This document shows, piece by piece, positions 49,421 to 58,456 of a stretch of 64,000 nucleotides of DNA. Source of the stretch: Mycolicibacterium sp. P1-18 (GTDB taxonomy: Bacteria; Actinomycetota; Actinomycetes; Mycobacteriales; Mycobacteriaceae); contig NZ_NPKR01000011.1 of assembly GCF_008329535.1 (NCBI RefSeq), positions 62,001 through 126,000 of the forward strand, read 5' to 3'. Numbering within the stretch: the stretch's first letter is position 1; each line of letters opens with the position of its first letter. A model generated the notes under the pieces. The model ran no database searches. It was not told where the DNA came from and worked only from the letters and a program-made list of their open reading frames with translations. The position numbers and the translations under genes are program-made.

Positions 49421-51331
49421 ATGGATTCGGTCGGGTTCGCCCCCTCCGTCGACTGGGGCAACGAACTCCTCGCGTCGACGCTGTGGGTGGCCGAGGCGTT
49501 CGTCGTCACTGCGGTCTGCCTGGCCGTCATCCTGACGGTCGTCGGGCGCCACACCGGGTGGGGCCGACAGTTCTGGCGCATCAACGGCCCCTACTTCACC
49601 TCGTCCCCGGACCGCGTCACCGCCTGGTTGATGCTGGCCGGACTCCTGGCCTCGGCGGTGCTGTCGGTGCGGATCGCCGTCCTGCTCAGCTACTACGCCA
49701 ACGACCTGTTCTCGTCGTTGCAGGCTGCGTTCGAGGGGTCCGGGCAGGGTGACGGGGCACGCAAGGGCTCCGGGGTCGACGGATTCTGGCAATCGATGCG
49801 GATCTTCGGCGTGCTGGCGGTCGTCGCCACCGCACGGTCGCTGGTCGACCTGTACCTGCTGCAGCGCTTCACGATTCGGTGGCGGGTGTGGCTCACGCGG
49901 CGACTGGTCGACGACTGGCTGGGCGGTTACGCCTACTACCGCGGGCAGTTGCTGACCGCCCCGATCGACAACCCCGACCAACGCATCCAGCAGGACGTCG
50001 ACGTGGTCACCACCGGCACCGGGGAACCGAACGTACCGTCCCACGGCTCGGGCAACACGCTGTTGTTCGGCGCCGTCGAGTCGGTCCTGAGCGTCGCGTC
50101 GTTCGGGGTGATCATGTGGCAGTTGTCGGGGCCACTGACCGTCGCCGACGTGACGCTGCCGCGGGCGCTGTTCTGGATCGTGATCGTCTACGTGCTGGTG
50201 GCCACGGTGGTGGCGTTCTGGATCGGCCGGCCGCTGATCCGGCTGAGCTTCCTCAACGAGTTCCGCAACGCCAGCCTGCGGTACGCGATGATCCGGCTGA
50301 AGGAGGCCGCGAGCGCCGTCGGGCTCTACCGCGGGGAGGACGCCGAGCGGCGCCAGCTGACCACCCGCCTCGACGCCGTGATCGTCAACTACCGGCACTG
50401 GCTCAACCGCATGGTGCTGTTCCTGGGTTTCAACCTCTCGGTGAGTCAGGCGATCAACCCGCTGCCCTACATCGTCCAGGCGCAGCGCCTCTTCGCGAAC
50501 CAGATCTCCTTCGGCGACGTCATGCAGTCGGCGACGGCCTTCCACGCCATCCACGACGCGCTGTCGTTCTTCCGCAACGCCTACGACGCGTTCGCCAGCT
50601 ACCGCGCGGCGCTGATCCGGCTCGACGGTCTGCTCACCGCCAACGAGGCCACCCGGGTAGTCCCGCAGCTGACGATCGAGCAATCCTCCGGCGACGCCGT
50701 ACGTCTCGAGGACGTCGACGTGCGCACCCCCGACGGCCAACTTCTGGTGGAGGCGCTCGACGTCCGGCTCGACCCCGGGGACAGCATGGTGATCACCGGG
50801 CCGTCGGGCAGCGGCAAGACGACGCTGTTGGAGAGCCTGGCGGGGCTGTGGCCGCACGCGTCGGGCCGGGTCGAGTTTCCCGTCGCGGAGCGCGAGGTGA
50901 TGTTCGTGTCCCAACTCCCCTACATCCCCCTTGGCGACTTGCACACCGTCGCGTCCTATCCCCGGCCCCAGGGCGAGGTCGACGCCGCCCGTGTTCAGCA
51001 GGCCCTAATCCAGGTGGCGCTGCCGCACCTCGTCATTCGGATCAACGAGTTCAAGGACTGGGCCAAGGTGTTGTCGGTCGGTGAGCAGCAGCGCGTCGCC
51101 TTCGCCCGGATCCTCCTCACCGAGCCGCGCGTGGTGTTCCTCGACGAGTCCACCTCGGCGATGGACGAGGGCCTGGAATTGATGCTCTACCGGCTGATTC
51201 GGGACGAACTGCCCGCCACGATCCTGGTCAGCGTCAGCCATCGCGACACCGTCGAACAGCATCACGACCGGCAGCTGGAGCTGCTCGGCGCCGGCGGCTG
51301 GCGGCTCGATCCGGTCTCCACCGCGAGTTGA
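49421..51331 (+). CDS. BacA/SbmA-type ABC transporter, copy 1
   Basis: A 636-aa fused half-transporter (SbmA_BacA transmembrane domain plus ABC ATPase), Rv1819c-like. That protein imports hydrophilic solutes such as vitamin B12, bleomycin and peptides. About six spans lie in residues 20-330. Family markers are GRQFWRINGPYF, LLSYYANDLFSSLQAAFEG, IDNPDQRIQQDVDVV and FWIGRPLIRLSF. Walker A GPSGSGKTT is near residue 460, signature LSVGEQQRVAFARIL and Walker B VVFLDESTSAMDEG. AGGAG 5 nt before the ATG sets the start. It diverges from secA2 and is the first of three tandem paralogues. Confidence 0.9.
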   Translation: MDSVGFAPSVDWGNELLASTLWVAEAFVVTAVCLAVILTVVGRHTGWGRQFWRINGPYFTSSPDRVTAWLMLAGLLASAVLSVRIAVLLSYYANDLFSSLQAAFEGSGQGDGARKGSGVDGFWQSMRIFGVLAVVATARSLVDLYLLQRFTIRWRVWLTRRLVDDWLGGYAYYRGQLLTAPIDNPDQRIQQDVDVVTTGTGEPNVPSHGSGNTLLFGAVESVLSVASFGVIMWQLSGPLTVADVTLPRALFWIVIVYVLVATVVAFWIGRPLIRLSFLNEFRNASLRYAMIRLKEAASAVGLYRGEDAERRQLTTRLDAVIVNYRHWLNRMVLFLGFNLSVSQAINPLPYIVQAQRLFANQISFGDVMQSATAFHAIHDALSFFRNAYDAFASYRAALIRLDGLLTANEATRVVPQLTIEQSSGDAVRLEDVDVRTPDGQLLVEALDVRLDPGDSMVITGPSGSGKTTLLESLAGLWPHASGRVEFPVAEREVMFVSQLPYIPLGDLHTVASYPRPQGEVDAARVQQALIQVALPHLVIRINEFKDWAKVLSVGEQQRVAFARILLTEPRVVFLDESTSAMDEGLELMLYRLIRDELPATILVSVSHRDTVEQHHDRQLELLGAGGWRLDPVSTAS

Positions 51332-51363
51332 CCCCTTGGAACCGCTGTCACGAGCTGGCCAAG

Positions 51364-51369
51364 GTACGT
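51364..51369 (+). promoter_or_regulatory. Candidate -10 hexamer for second BacA-type gene
   Basis: TACGTT, 7 nt before the ATG at 51377, with no Shine-Dalgarno sequence: leaderless geometry. Confidence 0.45.
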
Positions 51370-51376
51370 TCTCCGG

Positions 51377-53305
51377 ATGACCGGAATGGACTTGTGGACT
51401 CCAACGCTGGATTGGAGCAACGAGTGGTTGACGTCCCTGTGGTGGATCGTCAAGGCGTGGGCGATCGCCGCAGTGTCCACGATGATCATCTTGACGCTGA
51501 TCGGCCGCTTCACCGCATGGGGCCGCCAGTTCTGGCGCGTCACCGGGGCCTACTTCACCGGCCGGTCGAGCATCGTGGTGTGGGCCTGGTTGGCGGGCCT
51601 TCTGCTGTCGGTCATCCTCGGGGTTCGGCTGTCGGTTCTGCTCAGCTACTACGGCAACGACCTGTCCACCAGCTTCCAGGTGGTGGCCGCCGGACTGGCG
51701 AGTGGCGACGAGGCGGTCAAGGCCTCCGGTAAGCACGGCTTCTGGTTCTCCATCGCCGTGTTCTGCGTGCTGGCAACCATCTACGTCGCCCGGGTCATGC
51801 TGGATCTGTTCCTGATGCAGCGGTTCATCCTGCGTTGGCGCGCGTGGCTGACCGACCGGCTCACCGGCGACTGGCTCAACGGCAAGGCCTACTACCGCGC
51901 CCGGTTCATCGACGACACGATCGACAACCCGGATCAGCGCATCCAGACCGACATCGACATCTTCACCACCGGCGTCGGCCCGACGCCCAACACGCCGAAC
52001 ATCACCACCGGCTCGACCCTGCTGTTCGGCGCCATCAACGCCGTCGCCTCCATGATCTCGTTCACCGCGATCCTGTGGAGCCTGTCCGGACCGCTGACGC
52101 TGTTCGGCTTCACCCTCCCCAAGGCGATGTTCTGGATCGGCTTGGCCTACGTGCTGTTCGCCTCGGTGATCGCCTTCTGGATCGGCAAGCCGATCATCTG
52201 GTTCGCCTTCGACAACGAGAAGTACAACGCCGCATTCCGCTACGCCCTGGTGCGCCTGCGCGACGCGTCGGAGGCAGTGGCCTTCTACCGCGGCGAGATC
52301 GCCGAGCGCACCGGCCTTCGGCAGCGCTTCGCATCCGTCGTCGCCAACTACAAGCGCTACATCAACCGGATGATCGGGTTCTACGGCTGGAACCTGTCGC
52401 TGAGCCAGGTCATCCAGCCCCTGCCCTACGTGCTGCAGTTCCCGCGGTTCTTCGCCGGAGAGATCCAGCTCGGCGACATGACCCAGTCCGCGTCGGCGTT
52501 CGGCAGCATCCAGGACGGCCTGTCGTTCTTCCGCAACGCCTACGACCAGTTCGCCGGCTACCGCGCCGCGATCATCCGCCTCGAGGGTCTGGTGGTCGCC
52601 AATGAAGAGGGCCGTGACCTGCCGACCGTGACCACCGCAGCCTGCGAGGACGGCACCGTCCGGCTCGAGCAGGTCGAGGTCCGCACCCCCGACGGCAGGC
52701 AGCTGATCAACCCGCTCGACCTGCGCCTGGACGTCGGCGACACCCTGGTCATCACCGGCAAGTCGGGCAGCGGCAAGACCACGCTGCTGCGCAGCCTCGC
52801 CGAACTGTGGCCCTTCACCTCCGGCACGCTGACCCGGCCCTGCGGCCCCAACGAGACGATGTTCCTCTCGCAGATGCCGTACGTGCCGCTCGGTGACCTG
52901 CGGGCCGTCGTCTCCTACCCGGGTGAGGAGGGCAAGATCTCGGACTCCGAGCTGCAGTCCGTCCTGACGCGCGTCGCCCTGCCCCATCTCAACGACCGGC
53001 TCGACGAGGTCCAGGACTGGGCCAAGGTGCTCTCCCCCGGCGAGCAGCAGCGGATCGCCTTCGCGCGCATTCTGCTGACCAAGCCGAAGGCGGTCTTCCT
53101 CGACGAGTCGACGTCGGCCCTCGACGAGGGGCTGGAGATGACGCTGTACCAGCTCGTCAGGAGCGAACTGCCCGACATGATTCTGGTCAGCGTGTCCCAC
53201 CGCAAGACCGTCGAGCAGCACCACGACAAGGAACTGAAGCTGCTCGGCGGCGGTGAATGGCAGCTCACCGACACCGGCGAGGAGCCTGAACCCGTTCCGG
53301 TCTAG
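51377..53305 (+). CDS. BacA/SbmA-type ABC transporter, copy 2
   Basis: A 642-aa paralogue with the same order: N-terminal TPTLDWSNEWLTSLWW, GRQFWRVTGAYFTG, LLSYYGNDLSTSFQVV, TIDNPDQRIQTDIDIFTTGVG, FWIGKPIIWFAF. Walker A GKSGSGKTT is near residue 460, signature LSPGEQQRIAFARIL and Walker B VFLDESTSALDEG. All ATPase motifs are intact and it should work as a homodimer. It starts 45 bp after copy 1 with its own -10-like hexamer. The Glu/Pro-rich C-terminal tail (GEEPEPVPV) is unique to this copy. Confidence 0.9.
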   Translation: MTGMDLWTPTLDWSNEWLTSLWWIVKAWAIAAVSTMIILTLIGRFTAWGRQFWRVTGAYFTGRSSIVVWAWLAGLLLSVILGVRLSVLLSYYGNDLSTSFQVVAAGLASGDEAVKASGKHGFWFSIAVFCVLATIYVARVMLDLFLMQRFILRWRAWLTDRLTGDWLNGKAYYRARFIDDTIDNPDQRIQTDIDIFTTGVGPTPNTPNITTGSTLLFGAINAVASMISFTAILWSLSGPLTLFGFTLPKAMFWIGLAYVLFASVIAFWIGKPIIWFAFDNEKYNAAFRYALVRLRDASEAVAFYRGEIAERTGLRQRFASVVANYKRYINRMIGFYGWNLSLSQVIQPLPYVLQFPRFFAGEIQLGDMTQSASAFGSIQDGLSFFRNAYDQFAGYRAAIIRLEGLVVANEEGRDLPTVTTAACEDGTVRLEQVEVRTPDGRQLINPLDLRLDVGDTLVITGKSGSGKTTLLRSLAELWPFTSGTLTRPCGPNETMFLSQMPYVPLGDLRAVVSYPGEEGKISDSELQSVLTRVALPHLNDRLDEVQDWAKVLSPGEQQRIAFARILLTKPKAVFLDESTSALDEGLEMTLYQLVRSELPDMILVSVSHRKTVEQHHDKELKLLGGGEWQLTDTGEEPEPVPV

Positions 53306-53323
53306 TCGCCGCATGGGCCGGGG

Positions 53324-53329
53324 TAGCTT
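53324..53329 (+). promoter_or_regulatory. Candidate -10 hexamer for third BacA-type gene
   Basis: TAGCTT, 6 nt before the ATG at 53336, no Shine-Dalgarno sequence: leaderless geometry, repeating the arrangement before copy 2. Confidence 0.45.
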
Positions 53330-53335
53330 CCCCCC

Positions 53336-55222
53336 ATGGAGCCGTTCACTCCGTCGCTCGACTGGGGCAACGAGGTCGTCGCGTCGCTGATCTGGGTCGC
53401 CAAGGCCTGGGTGATCAGCGCCGCGGTGACGCTGACGGTGCTGGTGCTCCTCGCCCGCCTCACCACGTGGGGCCGTCAGTACTGGCGGATCACGGGCCCC
53501 TACTTCACTGGGCGCCAGAGCATTCCGGTCTGGGCGATGGTCGGCGTCCTTTTGATGTCGGTCATGGTCTCGGTGCGGATGGACGTGCTGTTCAGCTACT
53601 ACGGCAACGACCAGTACTCCGCGCTGCAGGTGGCGTTCGAGGGCGCCAGCGCGGGCGACGACGCGGTCCGCGACTCGGGCATCCGCGGCTTCTGGTTCTC
53701 GATTCTGGTGTTCGGCCTGCTCGTCGTCGCCTACCTCGCGCAGACGCTGCTGGACCTGTACCTGATGCAGTTCTTCATCATTCGGTGGCGGATCTGGCTC
53801 ACCGACAGGCTGACCGAGGACTGGCTCGACGGCCGCGCCTACTACCGCGCCCGGTTCCTCGACGGCGCGCAGGTCGACAACCCGGACCAGCGCATCCAAC
53901 AGGACGTCGACGTGTTCACCACGGGCACCGGGCCGGAGACGAACACCCCGACGGTGGGCACGTCCACCACCCTGCTGTTCGGCGCGGTGTACTCGATGGT
54001 GTCGGTGGTCGCGTTCACCCCGATCCTGTGGAACCTGGCCGGTCCGTTGACCTTCTTCGGGGTCACGGTGCCCAAGGCCCTGTTCTGGATCGTGCTGCTG
54101 TTCGTGGCGGGCGCGACGGCGGTGTCGTTCTGGATCGGCCGGCCCATCATCGCGCTGAGCTTCCGCAACGAGATGACCAACGCCGCCTTCCGGTACGCCC
54201 TCGTCCGGGTGCGCGACGCGGCGGAGGCGGTCGGCTTCTCGCGCGGCGAACCGGTCGAAAGACGCGGATTGGCAGAGCGTTTCGCTCGGGTGATCGTCAA
54301 CTATCGGGCGTTGGTGTGGCGGGGGGTGGCCTTCCTCGGCTGGAACAAGGCGATGTCCCAGATCGTCGACCCGCTGCCCCTGATCGTGCAGGCCCCGCGG
54401 CTGTTCGCCGGTGAGATCAACCTCGGCGACGTCAGCCAGTCCTCGAGCGCGTTCCGCTCCGTGCAGGCGTCGCTGTCGTTCTTCCGCGCGGTGTACGACT
54501 CGTTCGCCAGCTACCGTGCGACGATCATCCGCCTCGACGGCCTCCTGACCGCCAACGAAAGGGCAAGGGCGCTAAGGACTCTCGCGGTGGAGACGAGTGC
54601 GGGCGGTGGCATGGAGATCGACGACGTCGCCGTTCGGTCGCCGGCCGGCGACTCCCTGGTCGACGGGCTCGTGGTGCGACTGGCCGCGGGCGGGTCGCTG
54701 GTCATCACCGGCCGCTCGGGAACGGGCAAGACCACTCTGCTGCGCAGCCTCGCCGAGTTGTGGCCGTATGCCACCGGCACCGTGCGGTATCCGAGCGCCG
54801 ACGGCGCCATGTTCCTGCCGCAGCTGCCGTACGCGCCGCTGGGCAACCTGCGCACCGTCGTCTGCTATCCGGCGCCGCCGGAGTCGTTCGGCGACGACGA
54901 GATTGGCGCGGCACTGGAACTGGTGACGCTCGGGCATCTCGGGAGTCGCCTGGACGAGGTCGCCGACTGGTCGAAGGTGCTGTCGCCGGGCGAGCAGCAG
55001 CGGGTGGCCTTCGCGCGGGTGTTGCTCAACGCACCCCGGGCGGTGTTCCTCGACGAGTCCACCTCGGCCCTCGACGAGGGTCAGGAGTTCGCGCTGTACC
55101 GGATGCTGCGCGAACGCCTGCCGGGCTGCATCGTGGTCAGCGTCAGCCACCGCAGCACCGTCGAGCAGCATCACGACGACCGGCTCGAGTTGCTCGGCGC
55201 TGGGCAATGGCGGCTGAACTAG
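53336..55222 (+). CDS. BacA/SbmA-type ABC transporter, copy 3
   Basis: A 628-aa third paralogue: FTPSLDWGNEVVASLIWVAK, GRQYWRITGPYFTG, LFSYYGNDQYSALQVAFEG, QVDNPDQRIQQDVDVFTTG, FWIGRPIIALSF. Walker A GRSGTGKTT is near residue 458, signature LSPGEQQRVAFARVL and Walker B AVFLDESTSALDEG. It is 30 bp after copy 2. The three copies share architecture but differ across the transmembrane half (substrate-binding part), which suggests different cargo. Confidence 0.9.
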   Translation: MEPFTPSLDWGNEVVASLIWVAKAWVISAAVTLTVLVLLARLTTWGRQYWRITGPYFTGRQSIPVWAMVGVLLMSVMVSVRMDVLFSYYGNDQYSALQVAFEGASAGDDAVRDSGIRGFWFSILVFGLLVVAYLAQTLLDLYLMQFFIIRWRIWLTDRLTEDWLDGRAYYRARFLDGAQVDNPDQRIQQDVDVFTTGTGPETNTPTVGTSTTLLFGAVYSMVSVVAFTPILWNLAGPLTFFGVTVPKALFWIVLLFVAGATAVSFWIGRPIIALSFRNEMTNAAFRYALVRVRDAAEAVGFSRGEPVERRGLAERFARVIVNYRALVWRGVAFLGWNKAMSQIVDPLPLIVQAPRLFAGEINLGDVSQSSSAFRSVQASLSFFRAVYDSFASYRATIIRLDGLLTANERARALRTLAVETSAGGGMEIDDVAVRSPAGDSLVDGLVVRLAAGGSLVITGRSGTGKTTLLRSLAELWPYATGTVRYPSADGAMFLPQLPYAPLGNLRTVVCYPAPPESFGDDEIGAALELVTLGHLGSRLDEVADWSKVLSPGEQQRVAFARVLLNAPRAVFLDESTSALDEGQEFALYRMLRERLPGCIVVSVSHRSTVEQHHDDRLELLGAGQWRLN

Positions 55223-55390
55223 CACTCGGCTCCGACACTTTGGCGACGACTTGATGGCCGCCGACTGGAGCTCAACCTGCTGGACGCGGTGCGCCTCAAC
55301 CGCGCGTTGGTGCCGTGTCGATCCAGGCGGATCGGACGCGGCGGCGTAGGCGGGATAATCGAGTTAATCTGCGGCGCAGCGTGGTTCGAG

Positions 55391-55399
55391 TTATCCACA
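55391..55399 (+). promoter_or_regulatory. DnaA-box-like 9-mer
   Basis: TTATCCACA equals the E. coli DnaA-box consensus and differs by one base from the TTGTCCACA common in mycobacteria. It lies 52 bp before the 13E12-type gene, in the 229-bp gap after the BacA cluster. A single box is not an origin. Confidence 0.4.
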
Positions 55400-55443
55400 G
55401 GCTGGCGGTAGCACCTGTTGCATGTCGGATTGCAGCGGTAGAG

Positions 55444-55459
55444 TCGAATGTATGTTCGA
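55444..55459 (+). promoter_or_regulatory. SOS (LexA) box over the start of the 13E12-type gene
   Basis: TCGAATGTATGTTCGA matches the mycobacterial LexA consensus TCGAAC-N4-GTTCGA at 11 of 12 defined positions. It overlaps a candidate -10 (TAGAGT, 55439-55444) and the ATG at 55452, so LexA binding would fully block a leaderless start. M. tuberculosis 13E12 genes are known LexA targets. Confidence 0.8.
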
Positions 55460-57011
55460 TTCGATCGTTGCTTCTACCGCTGACACCTCGGGTGCCGGTG
55501 CGGTGGAGGCGTGGGTGCGGACCGAGTCCGCCGCGTGTGCGCGCAAGGTGGCGGCGATGGCGGGCATGCTGGAGACCGCCTACGCCGCGTCCGGGTCGGC
55601 GTCGCGAGACCTGTGGTGCCTGGACAACTTCGACGCCGTCGCCGCCCACGTCGGCGCCGCGTTGCGGATCACCACGGGCGCCGCGACCAATCAACTCCTG
55701 ATCGCCGTGGCCCTGCACGAGCGCTTCCCGCTGGTGGCGGCGGTGTTCGCCGAGGGGCTCATCACCTATCAACTGGTGCGCATCGTGGTGCAGCGCGGCG
55801 CCTTGGTCGTCGACCCCTCGGCTCTTCGGGAGTTGGATCGGCTGTTGGCCGAGGCGCTGAGTGATCGGGAGCCGATGTCGGTCGCGACGGCGGAGAAGAC
55901 CGTGGACGCGTTCGTCGCCCAGGTCGATCCGCACGCCGTGCGCCGCACCGAAACCAAGGCACGCGGGCGCTCGGTGGACGTGGCGGTCGACGAGGACGGC
56001 AGCGGAATGGCGACGGTCTTCGCGACCCTGTTCGCCCACGACGCCAAGGCCGTCGACGCCCGCATGGACGCACTGGCCCGCACGGTCTGCCCGGCCGACC
56101 CACGTACGCTGGACCAACGCCGCGCCGACGCGATCGGTGCCATGGCCCACGGCGCGGACCGCCTGGCCTGCCTCTGCGGAGCAGATGACTGCCCCGCCGG
56201 AGAGAACCCGCCGTCCACCGGTGTGGTCGTCTACGTGATCGCGAGTGCGGAGACCCTCGCCACGCCGCCGCCGGCACCGCCGCGTGAGCCCACCGCGCCG
56301 ACGCCCGAAGTTCCCACACCCGCCGACGAGCGCACCGGCCTCGACGGCGAACCGCCGGCGATGTTCACCAAGCCGCTGCGCGAGCTCACGCTCACCGAAG
56401 CGCTCTCTCCAACACCGGGATACTTCTCCGGCCTGCGACCCGCCGCACTGATGGGCGGCCAGTTCGTCCCGGGCGCGGTCGCGTGCCGGGCCACGGTCGG
56501 GGCGACCATCACCCCCATCGTCCACCCCGGACAAGCTCCACCCGAACCCCGATACCGCCCGTCGAAGAAGCTGGCCGACTTCGTCCGCTGCCGCGACCTC
56601 ACCTGTCGTTTCCCGGGCTGCCGAGCGCCCGCGACGAATTGCGATCTGGACCATACGATTCCGTGGCCGTGCGGACCTACGGCGGCGTCGAATCTGAAAT
56701 GCCTGTGCCGTCGACACCACTTGCTGAAGACGTTCTGGGGTGGCGAGAACGGTTGGCGCGACGAGCAACTCGACGACGGCACCGTCATCTGGACGACACC
56801 CGACGGCCGTCGGTACGTCACCACACCGGGCAGCCGGCTGCTGTTCCCCGAACTGTCCGAACCGACCGCGACGGTGGTTGCTACCGGGATGCCTTCGAAG
56901 CACGCGTCGGGGCTGACCATGCCGCGTCGCAAGACCACCCGTGCCCAGGACCGCGCGAGCAGCATCCACCAGGAACGCAAGGCGAACGCGCAGTTGGGCG
57001 CAGAACCCTAG
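55452..57011 (+). CDS. 13E12-repeat family protein: DUF222 plus HNH endonuclease domain
   Basis: A 519-aa protein. A helical DUF222 domain (about 10-300) includes GAATNQLLIAVALHERFPLVAAVFAEGLITYQLVRIVVQR and RTETKARGRSVDVAVDEDGSGMATVFATLFAHDAKAVDARMDAL. A Pro-rich linker (about 270-300) follows, then a C-terminal HNH nuclease with the zinc Cys (CRFPGCRAPATNC), DLDHTIPWP and CRRHHLLKTFWG. Members occur in many copies in mycobacterial genomes and respond to DNA damage; no element ends or integrase are seen here. ATG at 55452 lies 7 nt after TAGAGT; an in-frame ATG ten codons earlier has less support. It ends in a 4-bp overlap with the convergent flavoprotein gene (CTAG). Confidence 0.9.
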   Translation: MFDSIVASTADTSGAGAVEAWVRTESAACARKVAAMAGMLETAYAASGSASRDLWCLDNFDAVAAHVGAALRITTGAATNQLLIAVALHERFPLVAAVFAEGLITYQLVRIVVQRGALVVDPSALRELDRLLAEALSDREPMSVATAEKTVDAFVAQVDPHAVRRTETKARGRSVDVAVDEDGSGMATVFATLFAHDAKAVDARMDALARTVCPADPRTLDQRRADAIGAMAHGADRLACLCGADDCPAGENPPSTGVVVYVIASAETLATPPPAPPREPTAPTPEVPTPADERTGLDGEPPAMFTKPLRELTLTEALSPTPGYFSGLRPAALMGGQFVPGAVACRATVGATITPIVHPGQAPPEPRYRPSKKLADFVRCRDLTCRFPGCRAPATNCDLDHTIPWPCGPTAASNLKCLCRRHHLLKTFWGGENGWRDEQLDDGTVIWTTPDGRRYVTTPGSRLLFPELSEPTATVVATGMPSKHASGLTMPRRKTTRAQDRASSIHQERKANAQLGAEP

Positions 57012-58456
57012 CGCGCGGCGGCGTGCTCGCCGGCGCGGCGGCCGAAGAACGACCCCTCGCCCAACTGGGTGCCGCTGCAGTACCCCTTGCCGTCCTGGGC
57101 GATGTTCGACGCGCACGCGCCGGCGGCGTAAAGACCGGTCACCACGGTCCCGTCCTCGCGAAGCACCTCACCGTCGAGCGAGGTGGCGAGACCGCCCATG
57201 GTGAACCCGGCGTACATCGCCTTGCCCAGCGACAGGTCGAACGCTCCCCACGGCCCCGTGTCCTGGGCGGCGAGGAATTCCGGCTGCTTGTGAAAGTCCG
57301 GGTCCTCGCCCTTGGCCGCGAACTCGTTGTAGCGGTTCAGGGTTCGCACCAGATTGCCCTCCGGAATGCCGAGGGCCGCCTCCATCTCCTCGACGGTCTC
57401 CCAGCCGTCGATCAACGGAATCAGTGGCACCTCGGGACGTTCCAGGTGAGCCTCGTCGACGATCAGGAAGGCTGCACTGTCGGGCTGTTCCATCACGAAC
57501 GCCGACGTCCGCGAGTGGTAGGAGTCCTCGGCGACGAACCTCTGGCCGTCCTTGTTGACGATGATTCCGGTGAGCAGGATCTCCGGCGGGTACGGCGGTG
57601 CGGTGACGAAGATTTGATCCATGTGCTTGGTCGCGCCGCCCGCCGATTCGCCGAGGCGGATGCCGAGGCCGTCGTCGTAGGTGCTGCCCAGGACGAACGG
57701 CTTCTCCGCGAGCTTCGGGGTGAAGGTGGCCACCATCTCGGGGTTCATCACGAACCCGCCGGCCGCGATGATCACGCCCTTGGCGCGGATCGCCCCGGTG
57801 TCCTCGAAGTGCTTCCACGTGAGGCCGACGACGGCTCCGTCGTCGACGACCAGCCCCGTGGCACCGGTCTCGTAGCGCACGTCCACGCCGAGTTCGGCGG
57901 CGCGCTTGACCAGCAGGTCGATCACCATTGCGGCCCCGCCCAATTCCCCGGGCATGGGAACGGAGTGTCCCCGCGGAGCGGGTGTCGCCTGCTCGAAGAA
58001 CGGCCACACCTTCTCGTTGCCGGTGTAGGACAGTCCCTCGGTGCCGGGCGGCACGACGACCTTGCCCGGGTAGTAGCTCCGCTCGAACTCGAAGCCCAAA
58101 TCCTCCAGCCAGTCGAAGTGCTCGACGCTGCCGTCGCAGTACGCGCGGATCTTGTCCAGTTCGGGGTCGTGGGCCGTCGCCACCAGGTAGTCGTACATGG
58201 CGTCGGCGGTGTCGTGGTGGCCGGTCGCCTTCTGGACGGCCGTACCGCCGCCCAGGTAGAAGTGCCCACCGGCCATCGACGTGGTGCCACCCGCCGCGGC
58301 CGCCCGCTCCAGCAGCACCACCCGCGCGCCGGCGGCCGCCGCGCTGACCGCCGCGCAACCACCGGCGACGCCGAAGCCCACCACGACGACGTCGACCTCG
58401 TCGGACCAGTCGGCGACGGCCGGTGCGGCGACGGTGGCTGGGATCTGCATGCTCAC
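57008..58456 (-). CDS. FAD-dependent dehydrogenase, 3-ketosteroid dehydrogenase/fumarate reductase type (Rv1817-like)
   Basis: A 482-aa flavoprotein of the FAD_binding_2 family. The FAD site is VDVVVVGFGVAGGCAAVSAAAAGARVVLLER (about 22-52) and the second FAD motif is GTVVTGLYAAGACASNIAQDGKGYCSGTQLGEG. The KstD-like MAGGHFYLGGGT and the substrate/cap region SYYPGKVVVPPGTEGLSYTGNE are present. Steroid-type substrate is suggested by the KstR-type box of its operon and is an inference. GTG at 58456 (AGGAG 5 nt upstream) overlaps the VOC gene stop as GTGA; longer readings enter that gene. Confidence 0.85.
   Translation of the reverse strand: MSMQIPATVAAPAVADWSDEVDVVVVGFGVAGGCAAVSAAAAGARVVLLERAAAAGGTTSMAGGHFYLGGGTAVQKATGHHDTADAMYDYLVATAHDPELDKIRAYCDGSVEHFDWLEDLGFEFERSYYPGKVVVPPGTEGLSYTGNEKVWPFFEQATPAPRGHSVPMPGELGGAAMVIDLLVKRAAELGVDVRYETGATGLVVDDGAVVGLTWKHFEDTGAIRAKGVIIAAGGFVMNPEMVATFTPKLAEKPFVLGSTYDDGLGIRLGESAGGATKHMDQIFVTAPPYPPEILLTGIIVNKDGQRFVAEDSYHSRTSAFVMEQPDSAAFLIVDEAHLERPEVPLIPLIDGWETVEEMEAALGIPEGNLVRTLNRYNEFAAKGEDPDFHKQPEFLAAQDTGPWGAFDLSLGKAMYAGFTMGGLATSLDGEVLREDGTVVTGLYAAGACASNIAQDGKGYCSGTQLGEGSFFGRRAGEHAAAR

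Noticed and set aside
51005..53899. Very long open frame on the minus strand (964 codons) opposite the BacA-type genes
   Set aside because: It is a mirror of high-GC codon usage in the two plus-strand transporters, has no recognisable domain and is Arg/Asp/Val/Gly-rich low complexity.
55223..55451. Insertion-sequence or replication-origin remnant before the 13E12-type gene
   Set aside because: No terminal inverted repeats, transposase fragment or cluster of DnaA boxes; only one box and one SOS site were found.
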